This document shows positions 28,689-37,263 of a stretch of 50,634 nt of DNA, one piece after another. Both the position numbers and the translations under genes were made by a program. The stretch covers positions 1 to 50,634 of the forward strand of contig JAPLCQ010000105.1 of the NCBI GenBank assembly GCA_026392115.1. Direction: 5' to 3'. This DNA is from Armatimonadota bacterium. Its GTDB lineage: Bacteria; Armatimonadota; Chthonomonadetes; Chthonomonadales; CAJBBX01. Numbering within the stretch: position 1 is the first letter of the stretch; every line of letters starts with the position of its first letter. Under the pieces are notes generated by a model, which saw nothing but the letters and a program-made list of their open reading frames with translations, was not told the DNA's origin and ran no database searches.

Positions 28689-29057
28689 GTGTCAGGATTT
28701 TCCATTGAGGAGATGAAGGCGGCCAACTGGCGGCTTCAGTTCACCGTGACGATGACCGACGAGTTCGCTTCGCTGGCCAAGCTGCTCACGGATGATGACC
28801 CCAGGAACGCCGTGCTCGAGCATGCTCGTCAGTGCTCGGACGTCGTGGTGCGACTGGGCGGACTGGCTCCGGTTGTCCCGATCAGGCCGGAGTACCATCG
28901 CGGCATGACCGACGCGGTGCCCATCGCGAAAATGGACGGCAGCGGATCCATCCTCTGCAACCGCCGCGGCCGGCCGAACCGGGAAGCGCGCGACTATATG
29001 CTGGCCGAGAACGCCCAGATCGATTGGACGCAGAGCCGGTTCGTCAAGAAGGGCTAG
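28689..29057 (+). CDS. Hypothetical protein, 122 residues
   Basis: Unrecognised soluble protein. It has no signal peptide or membrane helix. The first half looks helical (EEMKAANWRLQFTVTMTD; NAVLEHARQCSDVVVRLGG); the second half is polar and basic, with KMDGSGSILCNRRGRPNRE, and ends VKKG. GTG 28689 is chosen because GGAGGG lies exactly seven bases upstream; the ATG at 28674 overlaps that ribosome-binding site. It is transcribed away from the glycyl radical enzyme gene and precedes a BMP-type importer after a terminator hairpin. Function unknown. Confidence 0.72.
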   Translation: MSGFSIEEMKAANWRLQFTVTMTDEFASLAKLLTDDDPRNAVLEHARQCSDVVVRLGGLAPVVPIRPEYHRGMTDAVPIAKMDGSGSILCNRRGRPNREARDYMLAENAQIDWTQSRFVKKG

Positions 29058-29177
29058 CTCAGTCTAGCGCACGGAACTGAGGACGGTCTGCCGGGCCGGT
29101 TTCGGCAGAGCGATGGTTTGTCCGCGCCGATGCCGGATGCGGCAGGTTGGCGGGCGGCGTTTTGCACCCGTATGGTG

Positions 29178-29205
29178 GCCCGGGCGTACTGGTTGACGCC
29201 CGGGC
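29178..29205 (+). terminator. Intrinsic terminator upstream of the BMP-type ABC genes
   Basis: A perfect 10-bp stem GCCCGGGCGT/ACGCCCGGGC with an 8-nt loop, followed by GTTTCGTT. It would end transcription of the upstream hypothetical gene, and its 3' arm overlaps a -35-like hexamer. Confidence 0.7.
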
Positions 29206-29222
29206 GTTTCGTTCGCCATACT
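29193..29222 (+). promoter_or_regulatory. Candidate promoter of the BMP-type ABC operon
   Basis: TTGACG (29193-29198), an 18-bp spacer and CATACT (29217-29222). The predicted start would be within 2-5 nt of the ATG at 29232, implying leaderless or nearly leaderless mRNA, consistent with no visible Shine-Dalgarno. Confidence 0.45.
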
Positions 29223-29231
29223 GCACTCGAT

Positions 29232-30767
29232 ATGCGCTCCGATACTCCCCCTGCTGTGCGAATGCAGAGCATCACCAAGCGGTATCCCGGCGGCGTGGTG
29301 GCTAACGACGCCGTCTCTCTCACCGTCCTGCCCGGTACGGCCCACGCCGTCGTCGGTGAGAACGGCGCTGGGAAGTCCACCCTTATGGGTGTTCTCTACG
29401 GCTCCATTCGACCCGACTCGGGTTCCATCGAGGTCAGCGGCTCGCCGGTCACCCTTAGACGCCCCGCCGACGCGATCCGGCATGGCATCGGCCTCGTGAC
29501 GCAGCACACCACCATGATCCCGGCCCTCACGGCGCTTGACAACGTGCTTCTCGGCTTCGAGCCGAGCCGTCTGGGCGTTCTGGATCGGCGCATGGGCCGC
29601 AACCGCGTCGAGGAGTTGTCCGCACAAGCCGGCATCGAAGTCGATTGGGGCGCATCCGCCGACGCCCTCTCCGTTGCCGCTCTACAGAAGGCCGAAATCG
29701 TCAAGGCGCTCTACCGCGGCGCTCGCGTTCTGATCTTGGACGAGCCGACCGCCACGCTTGCCCCTGCCGAAGCCGACCGGCTCTTCGCCGTAGTACACGG
29801 TGTTGTCGCTTCCGGCGCATCGGTGCTCTTCATCACCCACAAGCTTCGCGAGGTGCTGGACCATAGCGACCATGTAACGGTCCTTCGCGGCGGCGCCAAG
29901 GCCGGTGATCGGGTCACAGCGGAGACCTGCGCCGATGAGCTGGTCTCACTGATGCTTGGCTCTGATCGATCGGTGGCGCATTCGGTCGAGGCCACGCCGG
30001 AAGCGTCACGCCGGTCCGAGCTTGCCCTACAGGTCAGCTCGCTCACCGTGCGCGGCCGCGGCGGGCGCCCGGCGGTTCACTCCGCCGATCTGTCGGTGCG
30101 CGCAGGAGAGGTGCTCGGCGTGGCAGGCGTCGACGGAAGCGGTCAGCGTGAACTGGCTGAGGCCGTCGTCGGCCTCCGATCCGCGGTATCCGGTTCCGTT
30201 ACGCTCTGCGGCGAGGACGTGACCGCGCGCTCCGTGGCGTCTCGCGCTGCTGCGGGCCTCGCCTATGTGCCGGAGGACCGCCACCGCGAGGGTCTCATCC
30301 TGGACTTCGACCTCTCTGAGAACTTGCTGCTCGGACGTCACCGCGACGCGTCCGCGGGCGGGGGGCGGTTCCTCCAGCGGCGCCGAGTGTTGGCCGACGC
30401 AGCACGGCTGTTGACGGAGGGCGGCGTAGTGTCCGCGGGCGCAACGGCGCCGGCGTCTTCGTTGTCGGGTGGGAACCAGCAAAAGGTGGTGGTGGCGCGC
30501 GCCCTGGCCCGTCGACCTCGCGCCCTGGTCGCCATGCAGCCCACGCGCGGGCTCGACGTGGGCGCCTCTGCGGCGGTCTACGACGCGATTCGTGCGCGCA
30601 CGGCCGCGGGGATGGGAGTGTTGCTCTTCTCGCTCGACCTGGACGAACTGCGCGAAGTGTCCGATCGCATCGCGGTGATGTACAACGGCCGCATTGCCGG
30701 CGTACTGGATCGCGACGACGCTGCGATGGATCAACTGGGCAAGCTGATGACCGAGGGGCGGCCATGA
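29232..30767 (+). CDS. BMP-type (nucleoside/simple-sugar) ABC importer, double ATPase
   Basis: A 511-residue protein with two fused nucleotide-binding domains, as in RbsA- and YufO/NupO-type importers. The first domain has Walker A VGENGAGKST (about 41-50), Walker B LILDEPTATLAP and a degenerate signature LSVAALQKAE. The second has the usual altered P-loop VDGSGQRELAEAVVG, the signature LSGGNQQKVVVARAL and PTRGLDVGA. ATG 29232 begins just before the first strand and is nearest the promoter; the frame is open upstream to 29118, but over a hairpin. The next permease overlaps by ATGA. The likely substrate is a purine nucleoside or similar, from family knowledge. Confidence 0.92.
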   Translation: MRSDTPPAVRMQSITKRYPGGVVANDAVSLTVLPGTAHAVVGENGAGKSTLMGVLYGSIRPDSGSIEVSGSPVTLRRPADAIRHGIGLVTQHTTMIPALTALDNVLLGFEPSRLGVLDRRMGRNRVEELSAQAGIEVDWGASADALSVAALQKAEIVKALYRGARVLILDEPTATLAPAEADRLFAVVHGVVASGASVLFITHKLREVLDHSDHVTVLRGGAKAGDRVTAETCADELVSLMLGSDRSVAHSVEATPEASRRSELALQVSSLTVRGRGGRPAVHSADLSVRAGEVLGVAGVDGSGQRELAEAVVGLRSAVSGSVTLCGEDVTARSVASRAAAGLAYVPEDRHREGLILDFDLSENLLLGRHRDASAGGGRFLQRRRVLADAARLLTEGGVVSAGATAPASSLSGGNQQKVVVARALARRPRALVAMQPTRGLDVGASAAVYDAIRARTAAGMGVLLFSLDLDELREVSDRIAVMYNGRIAGVLDRDDAAMDQLGKLMTEGRP

Positions 30768-31780
30768 TCCTGCGGCGCCTCGCCCCTGCCGTCCAGCCTC
30801 TGCTCTCCGTGGCAGGCGCCTTCGTCGTCGCGGGAGTCGTCGTATGGGCCTGCGGCGGCAGTCCGCTTGAGGCGCTGAGCGCGTTGTTGCAGGGCTCGTG
30901 CGGATCGTCGACGGGTCTCCTGCGTACGCTCTCCAAGGCCACGCCGCTGCTCCTGAGCGGGTTGGCGGTGGCGGTAGCGCTTCGGGCGGGGCTCTTCAAC
31001 ATCGGCGCCGAGGGGCAGTTGATCCTGGGAGCGCTGGCGGCGGCCTGGGCGGGCCATGCGTTCACCGGGCTTCCCGCCTGGGTCCACATTCCGATCTGTC
31101 TGGCCGCCGGCGTGGTCGTGGGCGCTGTCTGGGCGGCGATCCCCGGCGCCTTGCGCGCCTGGCGGGGGTCGCATGAGGTTATCGTGACCATCATGCTCAA
31201 CTACCTCGCCATCCAGCTCGCCCACTTCCTGGTTAACGGGGCCATGAAGGACCCCGTCAGCATGGCTCCGGCCACCTCAATGGTCGAGCCGTCGGCCCGG
31301 CTTTGGGCGGCCGCGGACGGCAGCAACTTCTCGGCGGGCTTCGGGCTGGCGCTGCTCGCCGCCGTGGGGGTGGCCGTGCTGTTGCGGCACACGGCGTTGG
31401 GTTTTGAGATCCGCGCCGTCGGGCTGGGCGCCGATGCCGCCCGGGTGGCCGGCGTCAACGTGGGTCGAACGATGATCTCAGCCATGGCCATTTCAGGCGG
31501 ACTGGCCGGACTGGCCGGCGCGATCGAGGTGCTGGGCGTCCATCGCCGCTACCTCGACGCGTTCTCGCCGGGCTACGGCTTCGACAGCATCGCCGTGGCT
31601 CTGCTCGGCGGCGGCAACCCGGTGGGTGTGACACTCTCGTCGCTCCTCTTCGGCGGCCTCAGCGCAGGCGCCACCCACATGGAGGCTTGGACCCACGTTC
31701 CCCGGCAGATCGCGGGCATCGTGCAGGGCGTGGTGATCTTCTCCGCGGGCGCCCGGTACCTGAAGGGGCGGCGGCGGTGA
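30764..31780 (+). CDS. BMP-type ABC importer permease 1
   Basis: A 338-residue polytopic permease of the BPD_transp_2 family (RbsC/YufP branch). Family markers are LFNIGAEGQLILGALAAAW, AIPGALRAWRGSHEVIVTIMLNYLAIQL and SAMAISGGLAGLAGAIEVLG, the last the coupling-helix region. About nine or ten hydrophobic helices are visible. It overlaps the ATPase gene by 4 nt (ATGA) and the next permease by GTGA, so the three should be made together. Confidence 0.93.
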   Translation: MILRRLAPAVQPLLSVAGAFVVAGVVVWACGGSPLEALSALLQGSCGSSTGLLRTLSKATPLLLSGLAVAVALRAGLFNIGAEGQLILGALAAAWAGHAFTGLPAWVHIPICLAAGVVVGAVWAAIPGALRAWRGSHEVIVTIMLNYLAIQLAHFLVNGAMKDPVSMAPATSMVEPSARLWAAADGSNFSAGFGLALLAAVGVAVLLRHTALGFEIRAVGLGADAARVAGVNVGRTMISAMAISGGLAGLAGAIEVLGVHRRYLDAFSPGYGFDSIAVALLGGGNPVGVTLSSLLFGGLSAGATHMEAWTHVPRQIAGIVQGVVIFSAGARYLKGRRR

Positions 31781-32646
31781 GCGGTCCCGAGCTCGCCGGA
31801 TTCCTCCTTCCGTTGGGCGTCTCGGCTCTTCGGCAGGCCACGCCGCTCGTCCTGGCCGGCCTGGGCGGCATCTGTTCCGAGCGCGTGGGGATCGTGAACA
31901 TCGCGCTGGAGGGCATGATGCTGGCCGGGGCGTTCTCGGGCCTCGTCGCCGGCCGTCTGGCAGGTCCCTTGGTCGGCGTGACGGTGGCCGTGACGGTGGG
32001 GATGCTGGTGGGGCTCACACATCTCTGGGCTACGCGCAAGCTGCGGTTGAACCATATCGTCAGCGGAGTCGCGATCAACCTCCTCGCCCTCCACTCCACC
32101 ACGTTCCTGCTTCGGCGGCTCTTCAATCAGGCGGACCCGCCGGTTGAGGCCCGCATCCAGACCATGCTCCCCACGGCGCTCTTCACGGGCCTCGCCCTGG
32201 CGCTGGTGGTGGTGTTCCACCTGCTTCTCTACTACACGCCGCTGGGCTTGCGCGTGAGGGCGGTGGGCGAGAGCGAGGCCGATACCCGCATGGCGGGGAT
32301 CGACACGGCCCGCGTGAAGATGATGGGTCTGGCGGCATCCGGCGTGTTGGCCGGGCTGGCCGGGGCCTACCTCTCGCTGGCGCAGGTGGGGCGGTTCAGC
32401 GACGACATGGTGAGCGGGCGCGGCTTCATCGCGCTGGCGGCAGTGGTCTGCGGACGCTGGACGCCTCTGGGGATGGCCGCCGCGGCGCTAGCTTTCGGCG
32501 CATTTGACGCGCTCCAGTTCCAACTGCAGGGCAGCGTCGCACTGCCGGGCGAGCTGCTGCGGAGCATCCCTTACATCGCCACGGTCGTAGCAGCCATGGC
32601 GCTCAGGCCCCGCCCGCCCGCCGATCTGGGCCGTCAGGAGGAGTAG
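31777..32646 (+). CDS. BMP-type ABC importer permease 2
   Basis: A 289-residue permease of the same family (YufQ branch). Markers are ATPLVLAGLGGICSERVGIVNIALEGMMLAGAF near the N-terminus and TARVKMMGLAASGVLAGLAGAYLSL around residue 185. GTG 31777 overlaps the previous stop (GTGA); the longer upstream frame would lie inside permease 1. It is the last gene of the run, and no BMP-family binding protein gene lies beside it. The convergent exporter gene ends 9 nt away. Confidence 0.93.
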   Translation: MSGPELAGFLLPLGVSALRQATPLVLAGLGGICSERVGIVNIALEGMMLAGAFSGLVAGRLAGPLVGVTVAVTVGMLVGLTHLWATRKLRLNHIVSGVAINLLALHSTTFLLRRLFNQADPPVEARIQTMLPTALFTGLALALVVVFHLLLYYTPLGLRVRAVGESEADTRMAGIDTARVKMMGLAASGVLAGLAGAYLSLAQVGRFSDDMVSGRGFIALAAVVCGRWTPLGMAAAALAFGAFDALQFQLQGSVALPGELLRSIPYIATVVAAMALRPRPPADLGRQEE

Positions 32647-32655
32647 GCCGCGCCG

Positions 32656-33471
32656 CTACGATCCTGTCGAGGCGTAACGACGCTCGCCGAGCTTCCAGAT
32701 CCGCAAGCACGCCGCCAGGAAGGGCGCCCCTACGCAGGGAGCCAGCCAGTTGAGCGGCGCGGGAAGCCCGCTGAGATCCGGGCGCGACAAGAGCGCGGCC
32801 AGGGGCACGTAGTTGATCGCAGCCAGCGGCACCGCCACCGTGAAGAAGAGCCGAAACCAGGGCCGGTAGATCGTCAGCGGGTACTGGGCCATCTGGTTGC
32901 CTCCGTAGGTGACGATGTTCACCACCTCCAGCGACTCGATGGTCCAGAACGCCAGCGTCGCCTGCAGCACGAAGAGCCCGGCGAAGATGCAGGCGCCGCC
33001 CACGACGCAGATTGCCAGTAACGCCACGCGCGCCGCGTCCCATTGGATGCCCACACCCATGCAGCCCCAGACGAGGATGGCGGCGCCCTGCGCCAGCCTC
33101 CCTACTCGCATGATCTGCACGTCGTGGGCCGCGAGCTGGAACGCCGTGGGCAGTGGCCGCAGCAACAGGCGGTCGAAGTCGCCCGTGCGGACCATGCCGG
33201 GGAAGACGTCGAAACCCCGGGCGCCGGCTTCGGCCAACGCGAAGGCCACGTTGCTGATGCCGTACAGCACCGCGACCTCCGATAGCCGCCACCCCGGCAA
33301 CGAACCGAACCGCGCGTAGAGCGCCCATATCGCGCCGAACTCGGCCAGCGTGGCCACCAGCTGCGAGGCCGAGTAGAGCGCAAACGAGGCCCTGTACTGC
33401 CACTGCGACCGCACGGAGGCGGCGGCCAGGCGGCCATAGATGCGTGCATGCCGCCGCACGGATCGGATCAT
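32656..33471 (-). CDS. ABC-2-type exporter permease (COG3694-like)
   Basis: A 271-residue membrane protein with about six helices and the family pattern YRASFALYSASQLVATLAEFGAIW, then GMVRTGDFDRLLLRPLPTAFQ and AQYPLTIYRPWFRLFFTVAVPLAAINYVP. In other genomes this partners a COG4587 permease and a COG4586 ATPase, both encoded here upstream. ATG 33471 is preferred (GAGGCGG nine bases before it) over TTG 33489. Here it comes after the secreted 983-residue protein, 10 nt behind the latter's stop codon plus a short untranslated stretch. The transported molecule is unknown. Confidence 0.85.
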   Translation of the reverse strand: MIRSVRRHARIYGRLAAASVRSQWQYRASFALYSASQLVATLAEFGAIWALYARFGSLPGWRLSEVAVLYGISNVAFALAEAGARGFDVFPGMVRTGDFDRLLLRPLPTAFQLAAHDVQIMRVGRLAQGAAILVWGCMGVGIQWDAARVALLAICVVGGACIFAGLFVLQATLAFWTIESLEVVNIVTYGGNQMAQYPLTIYRPWFRLFFTVAVPLAAINYVPLAALLSRPDLSGLPAPLNWLAPCVGAPFLAACLRIWKLGERRYASTGS

Positions 33472-33499
33472 CCCGGCGCCGCCTCGCAAGCCTTGCGCT

Positions 33500-36451
33500 C
33501 TACGGCTGCGGCGTCACGTAGAGCCACCGACCCACCGCCTCCGGCCCGACCGTGATGGCTAGCGAGCCCGCGTTCCGTTCGCACTTCACCTCGGCGCCGC
33601 GGCTACCCGGTCTCGCGCCCTCCGCATGGACCTTCACAGAGGCCGGGAGGCCCACATCCGGGATGCGAACCACGCCCTGTCCGTAGACCATGGCCTGCAG
33701 CACGGCACCGCCGGGCACGCGCCGCGCGTCCGGCACGGGCGCCCATGCCAGCTGGCCGATCGGGGCGTCGGCGTAGACGGTGGTCTTGCCGTCGACCGTG
33801 ATTGCGTTGGCCTGGCTTCCCGCAAAGGCGATCAGGTTGCCCGCGCCGTCCACCCGGAAGCACATGGAGCCCTTCCCCTTGTAGGTCACGGTATGGCCGT
33901 TGACGGCGGCGCTGTTCAGCTCCAATGTGTCGTCCGGCAGCGTGATCGTAGCCATGGCAGCCTTGTCGCGCTCCTCGTTCCTGGCGAAGCCTCCCTCCCA
34001 CTGCTCCTCGACCGTCCGCAGGTGGGGAGCTGCGGCCACGGCGCCGTTGGGGAACCGGCAGAAGAGGTAGGGCGTCGTGCGCGAGAGCGTCTCGGTGTTG
34101 CCCTTGCCGTCGTAGGCCCCCAGCGTGGCCAGGATATCGTAAAGCGTGCGCTCCTCGCGTCCCAGGCTCGCCGACTGGTCGTCACGCGGCCGGAAGCCCA
34201 GCGCCAAGCACAGACCGCCGCCCGGCAAGGTGCGCCGGACGCCGATGATGCGGCCTCGGCAGCGCGCCACGGGCTCGGATCCGGTCGCCGGCTCCAGCGG
34301 GTAGATACGGTCGACCAGCATATCGGTCAGGATGGTCTGCGGCGCCACCTGTTTGAGGCTGCCCTCGAAGGCTACCTGCCGTCCCGGCGCGATGACGCCG
34401 AGGTTGTGGCCGGGCTTGGTGGTCGCGCCGAACAGCTCGGACCATGCGGCAAGCGCGGGTTCGCCTTCGGCCGTGAGCGTCGGCGGCGGGCCGCACCAGA
34501 TCACACGGCCTCCGGCCCTGGCCAGTTCACCCATCATGGCCAGCAGCCTGGCGCTGGGCAGCGGTTCGAACTGCGCCATCAGCGTGGTGAACCGGCGGCC
34601 CGCCAGCACGATGGCCCCTCCCTCCACCTTTCCGAGCTCCACCAGCTTGGCCTGTGTGATCAGGTTGGCATAGCCGTACTGCGTCATCCACGACCCAAAG
34701 CGCTCCTCGGTCGCCACCAGGTCCAGCGGGTAGAGCATGAGCACGGAGACGTCGCGGTGCTGCATCTCCTGCACCATGCCGAAGAGCGGCGAGCCCGCCG
34801 CGCCGTAGACGTTCACCAGGTCCATGCGCCGGGCGTTGATGGCGTTGGGCATTCCCCAGTGTGCGCCGTAGGAGTAGGGGACCTCGTTGATGATGCCGGT
34901 GGAGCATGCCAGCGCCAGGCCGACGTAGTTGCGGTCGAGCCAGCCGCACTCGGCGTGGTCGTTGCCGTTGCCGGTGAGGAACTCTCCCCATTTGAAGTAG
35001 TCGTGGCAGGCGGACGCGGCCTGATGCACGGTGTTGGACCAGACGAAGTTCGGCGTGTACTCATAGGCCTGGCTGAACATGTTCTCGCCGTAGGCCCGCC
35101 AGTTGTCGATGGTCGGGCTCTCGGCCCAGGTAGCATGGGCGCGGGACTCGAGTTTGTGGCCCATGCGCGCCTCGGCGTGGCGCTTAGCCGCCGCGAAGAG
35201 CTCCACCACGCCGTCCTGCAGCAGGCGGTAGTAGCGCGACCGGAACAGCTCGGTGCGGCGGGCATCGTCCGGCGTGGCGCCCATGACGTGCGAGATTCGT
35301 TCGCCGGCCGTCAGGTCGTTGGCCTGGTCCTCCTGCCCGTAGGCGAAGAAGACCATGTACTTGGCCAGGTCGGCGTACTCGGCGCCGTACTTCTGCGCAA
35401 AGGTCCGCGAGAGGCCCGGCGACACGTAGCGCATGGCGAACTGGCCGTGGTCATGGTGCCCGAAATAGTTCCAGTCCTGCTGGATGTGCATCTCGTCGGA
35501 GTAGAGCGCGTTGAGCTTCACTCCGGCATCGGCGTACTTGTCGATCAGCTTCTTCAGGTAGGGGAGCGCCTTCGGGCTCAGGTAGTCCATTTCTGGCGTC
35601 TTGTACTGCTGCACCACCAGCACGCGCTCCAGGCCGCCCACGTCGGTGCGCCCCTTGCCGAAGACGCGGATCTGCACCGCCGACTTGCCCTCGGCCTCCT
35701 TCTCCATAAGCTCCACCGACGCGGTGTCGGTGATCTCGCGGATGCCTTTCGGGTCCACGGCGCGGTACGGAGTGCCGTTGATGGGCGCCTCATGGAAGGC
35801 GAAGACGCGGACGCCGGCGTCGGCGATCTTGAACGGTCCCTTGTTGTTGACCCAGATGCGCTGCTGCCAGAGCTGCACGCTGTACTTGCCCGTGGCCGCG
35901 TCGCGTCGGCCTTCGCGGTAGTGCATCCAGACGCCCTGCTCGCCGGTGGCCCGTGTATAGGCCTTGCCGATCTCCAGCGGCGTGAGAAGGCTCAGCTCCA
36001 GGCCCAGGCCGTACTGCTCGGCGAACCGGCCGATCTTGGCGATGCGCTGTACGTACTCGTCCATGTCCGGCATCAGGTTGCGCGGACCCGACTGGCCCGG
36101 CCGGTACTGGCTGAAGAAGTGGTCGAACGCAATGATGAGCGTCCGCTGGCCCGCGGCCTTGGCACGCTCGCACACCTGCCGGAGGCTGGCCTCCTCTTTC
36201 TGGAAGGTGAGCGTCAGGTTGAGCGCCTTGTCGGGATCTTCCAGCGCCTCGAACTCCTTGTCGCTGACGAGGATGATGCACGCCCTGCCGAGCTGGAAGC
36301 TCCAGGCGCCGGGGTACGAGACCAGTTCGCCCTTGTACACGTTCTCTGGGACGTCTTGCTTCACTGAGGTCTTCTCCTGTGCGTCGGCTGGGCCCGCGGC
36401 CATCCAGACGGCGGAGGCCAGAAGGGCGGCAAACGTTGACCAAGATCGCAT
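33500..36451 (-). CDS. Large secreted glycoside hydrolase-like protein
   Basis: A 983-residue exported protein. Signal peptide residues 1-24 end with a PADA|Q cleavage site. The region to about residue 530 looks like an (alpha/beta)8 barrel of the GH-A/GH42-like kind, with LIIAFDHFFS, LNALYSDEMHIQQDW (Asp319-Glu320, possible acid/base) and FVWSNTVHQAASACHDYF. The next part has a GATase-like/Rossmann segment (MGELARAGGRVIWCGPPP) as in GH42 trimerisation domains, then a beta-rich C-terminal domain. No family is certain and the catalytic residues are inferred. GAGGAG precedes the ATG. It lies between two permease genes of an ABC exporter. Confidence 0.6.
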   Translation of the reverse strand: MRSWSTFAALLASAVWMAAGPADAQEKTSVKQDVPENVYKGELVSYPGAWSFQLGRACIILVSDKEFEALEDPDKALNLTLTFQKEEASLRQVCERAKAAGQRTLIIAFDHFFSQYRPGQSGPRNLMPDMDEYVQRIAKIGRFAEQYGLGLELSLLTPLEIGKAYTRATGEQGVWMHYREGRRDAATGKYSVQLWQQRIWVNNKGPFKIADAGVRVFAFHEAPINGTPYRAVDPKGIREITDTASVELMEKEAEGKSAVQIRVFGKGRTDVGGLERVLVVQQYKTPEMDYLSPKALPYLKKLIDKYADAGVKLNALYSDEMHIQQDWNYFGHHDHGQFAMRYVSPGLSRTFAQKYGAEYADLAKYMVFFAYGQEDQANDLTAGERISHVMGATPDDARRTELFRSRYYRLLQDGVVELFAAAKRHAEARMGHKLESRAHATWAESPTIDNWRAYGENMFSQAYEYTPNFVWSNTVHQAASACHDYFKWGEFLTGNGNDHAECGWLDRNYVGLALACSTGIINEVPYSYGAHWGMPNAINARRMDLVNVYGAAGSPLFGMVQEMQHRDVSVLMLYPLDLVATEERFGSWMTQYGYANLITQAKLVELGKVEGGAIVLAGRRFTTLMAQFEPLPSARLLAMMGELARAGGRVIWCGPPPTLTAEGEPALAAWSELFGATTKPGHNLGVIAPGRQVAFEGSLKQVAPQTILTDMLVDRIYPLEPATGSEPVARCRGRIIGVRRTLPGGGLCLALGFRPRDDQSASLGREERTLYDILATLGAYDGKGNTETLSRTTPYLFCRFPNGAVAAAPHLRTVEEQWEGGFARNEERDKAAMATITLPDDTLELNSAAVNGHTVTYKGKGSMCFRVDGAGNLIAFAGSQANAITVDGKTTVYADAPIGQLAWAPVPDARRVPGGAVLQAMVYGQGVVRIPDVGLPASVKVHAEGARPGSRGAEVKCERNAGSLAITVGPEAVGRWLYVTPQP

Positions 36452-36518
36452 CGGGTCCGTCTCCTCACATGCGGCGTTCGACGTAGGCTTCGGCGCGGAC
36501 CGCCCGGTTTCCTGCGGA

Positions 36519-37263
36519 TCAGCCGCCCATGACGGTAAGCCGCCGCATGCCTCGGTTCACCATGGATCGCCCGAGCGCCACCAGAACCACCGTCCAGACC
36601 GACTGGTGCAGGAGGACGAGCCAGGCGCCCTCGGGGGCGATGTTGCCCGAGTAGAGCCGGAAGGGCAGGTCGACGATGCCGCTGAAGGGCAAGAGGACCA
36701 CCGCTCGACCGAGCCAGTCGGGCAGCAGCGCCAGGGGAGCGATGTTGCCAGAGAGGCTGAGCGCTACGGCTGCCAACAGGCGCGACGCGCCGTCGCCCGA
36801 GATGGTCCAGAGCGCCGAGGCCGTGAGGATCACCGTGAGCGCGCAGGCCAGCAGCAGCGCCAGGAGCATCGATGCGGAGAACCACGCGAACGAGGCCGCG
36901 CTCGCCGGGCCGGGCATGCCGAAGAGCAGCAGGGCGGCGGCCAGTAGCGGCACGCATCGGAGCAGCGTGGGGGCGGTCCGCATGGCCAGCGCCCGGGCGA
37001 ACCAGAGCGAGTAGAGGTCGATGGGCCGCGCCAGCTCGTAGGCCACGGAACCCGTGCGGACCTGGTCGCGCACGTCGGCGTCCACGTTCCATGGGAACAT
37101 GGCCAGGAAGGCCTGCCCCAGCCAGGGCCCGGTAGAAGGCCTCGAGGATCATGAGACGCAGGAAGCCCCAGGCCACCTGCGTGGCGAGACCGGCCGCCGC
37201 CGCGGCGCGGTACTGCAGCAGCAGGCGGCACCGCGTGCGAAGCACTGCCAGGTAGGGGCGCAT
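36519..37263 (-). pseudogene. ABC-2-type exporter permease (COG4587-like), frameshifted
   Basis: The first 46 codons from ATG 37263 encode a good COG4587 N-terminus (YLAVLRTRCRLLLQYRAAA to MILEAFYRA). The frame then fails: continuing gives an Arg/Pro-rich nonsense tail. From 37124 the +1-shifted frame gives the expected WLGQAFLAMFPWNVDADV, the loop RTGSVAYELARPIDLYSLW and the remaining helices, to a stop at 36519. Relatives normally have some 15-18 residues between these parts, so a short deletion that is not a multiple of three has occurred, or the assembly dropped bases. The ATG overlaps the ATPase stop (TGATG). Confidence 0.82.

Noticed and set aside
33626-36367. A 913-codon open frame on the plus strand
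   Set aside because: It is antisense to the 983-residue secreted protein, has low-quality Val/Gly/Arg/His composition and no start signal; long shadow frames are usual in high-GC DNA.
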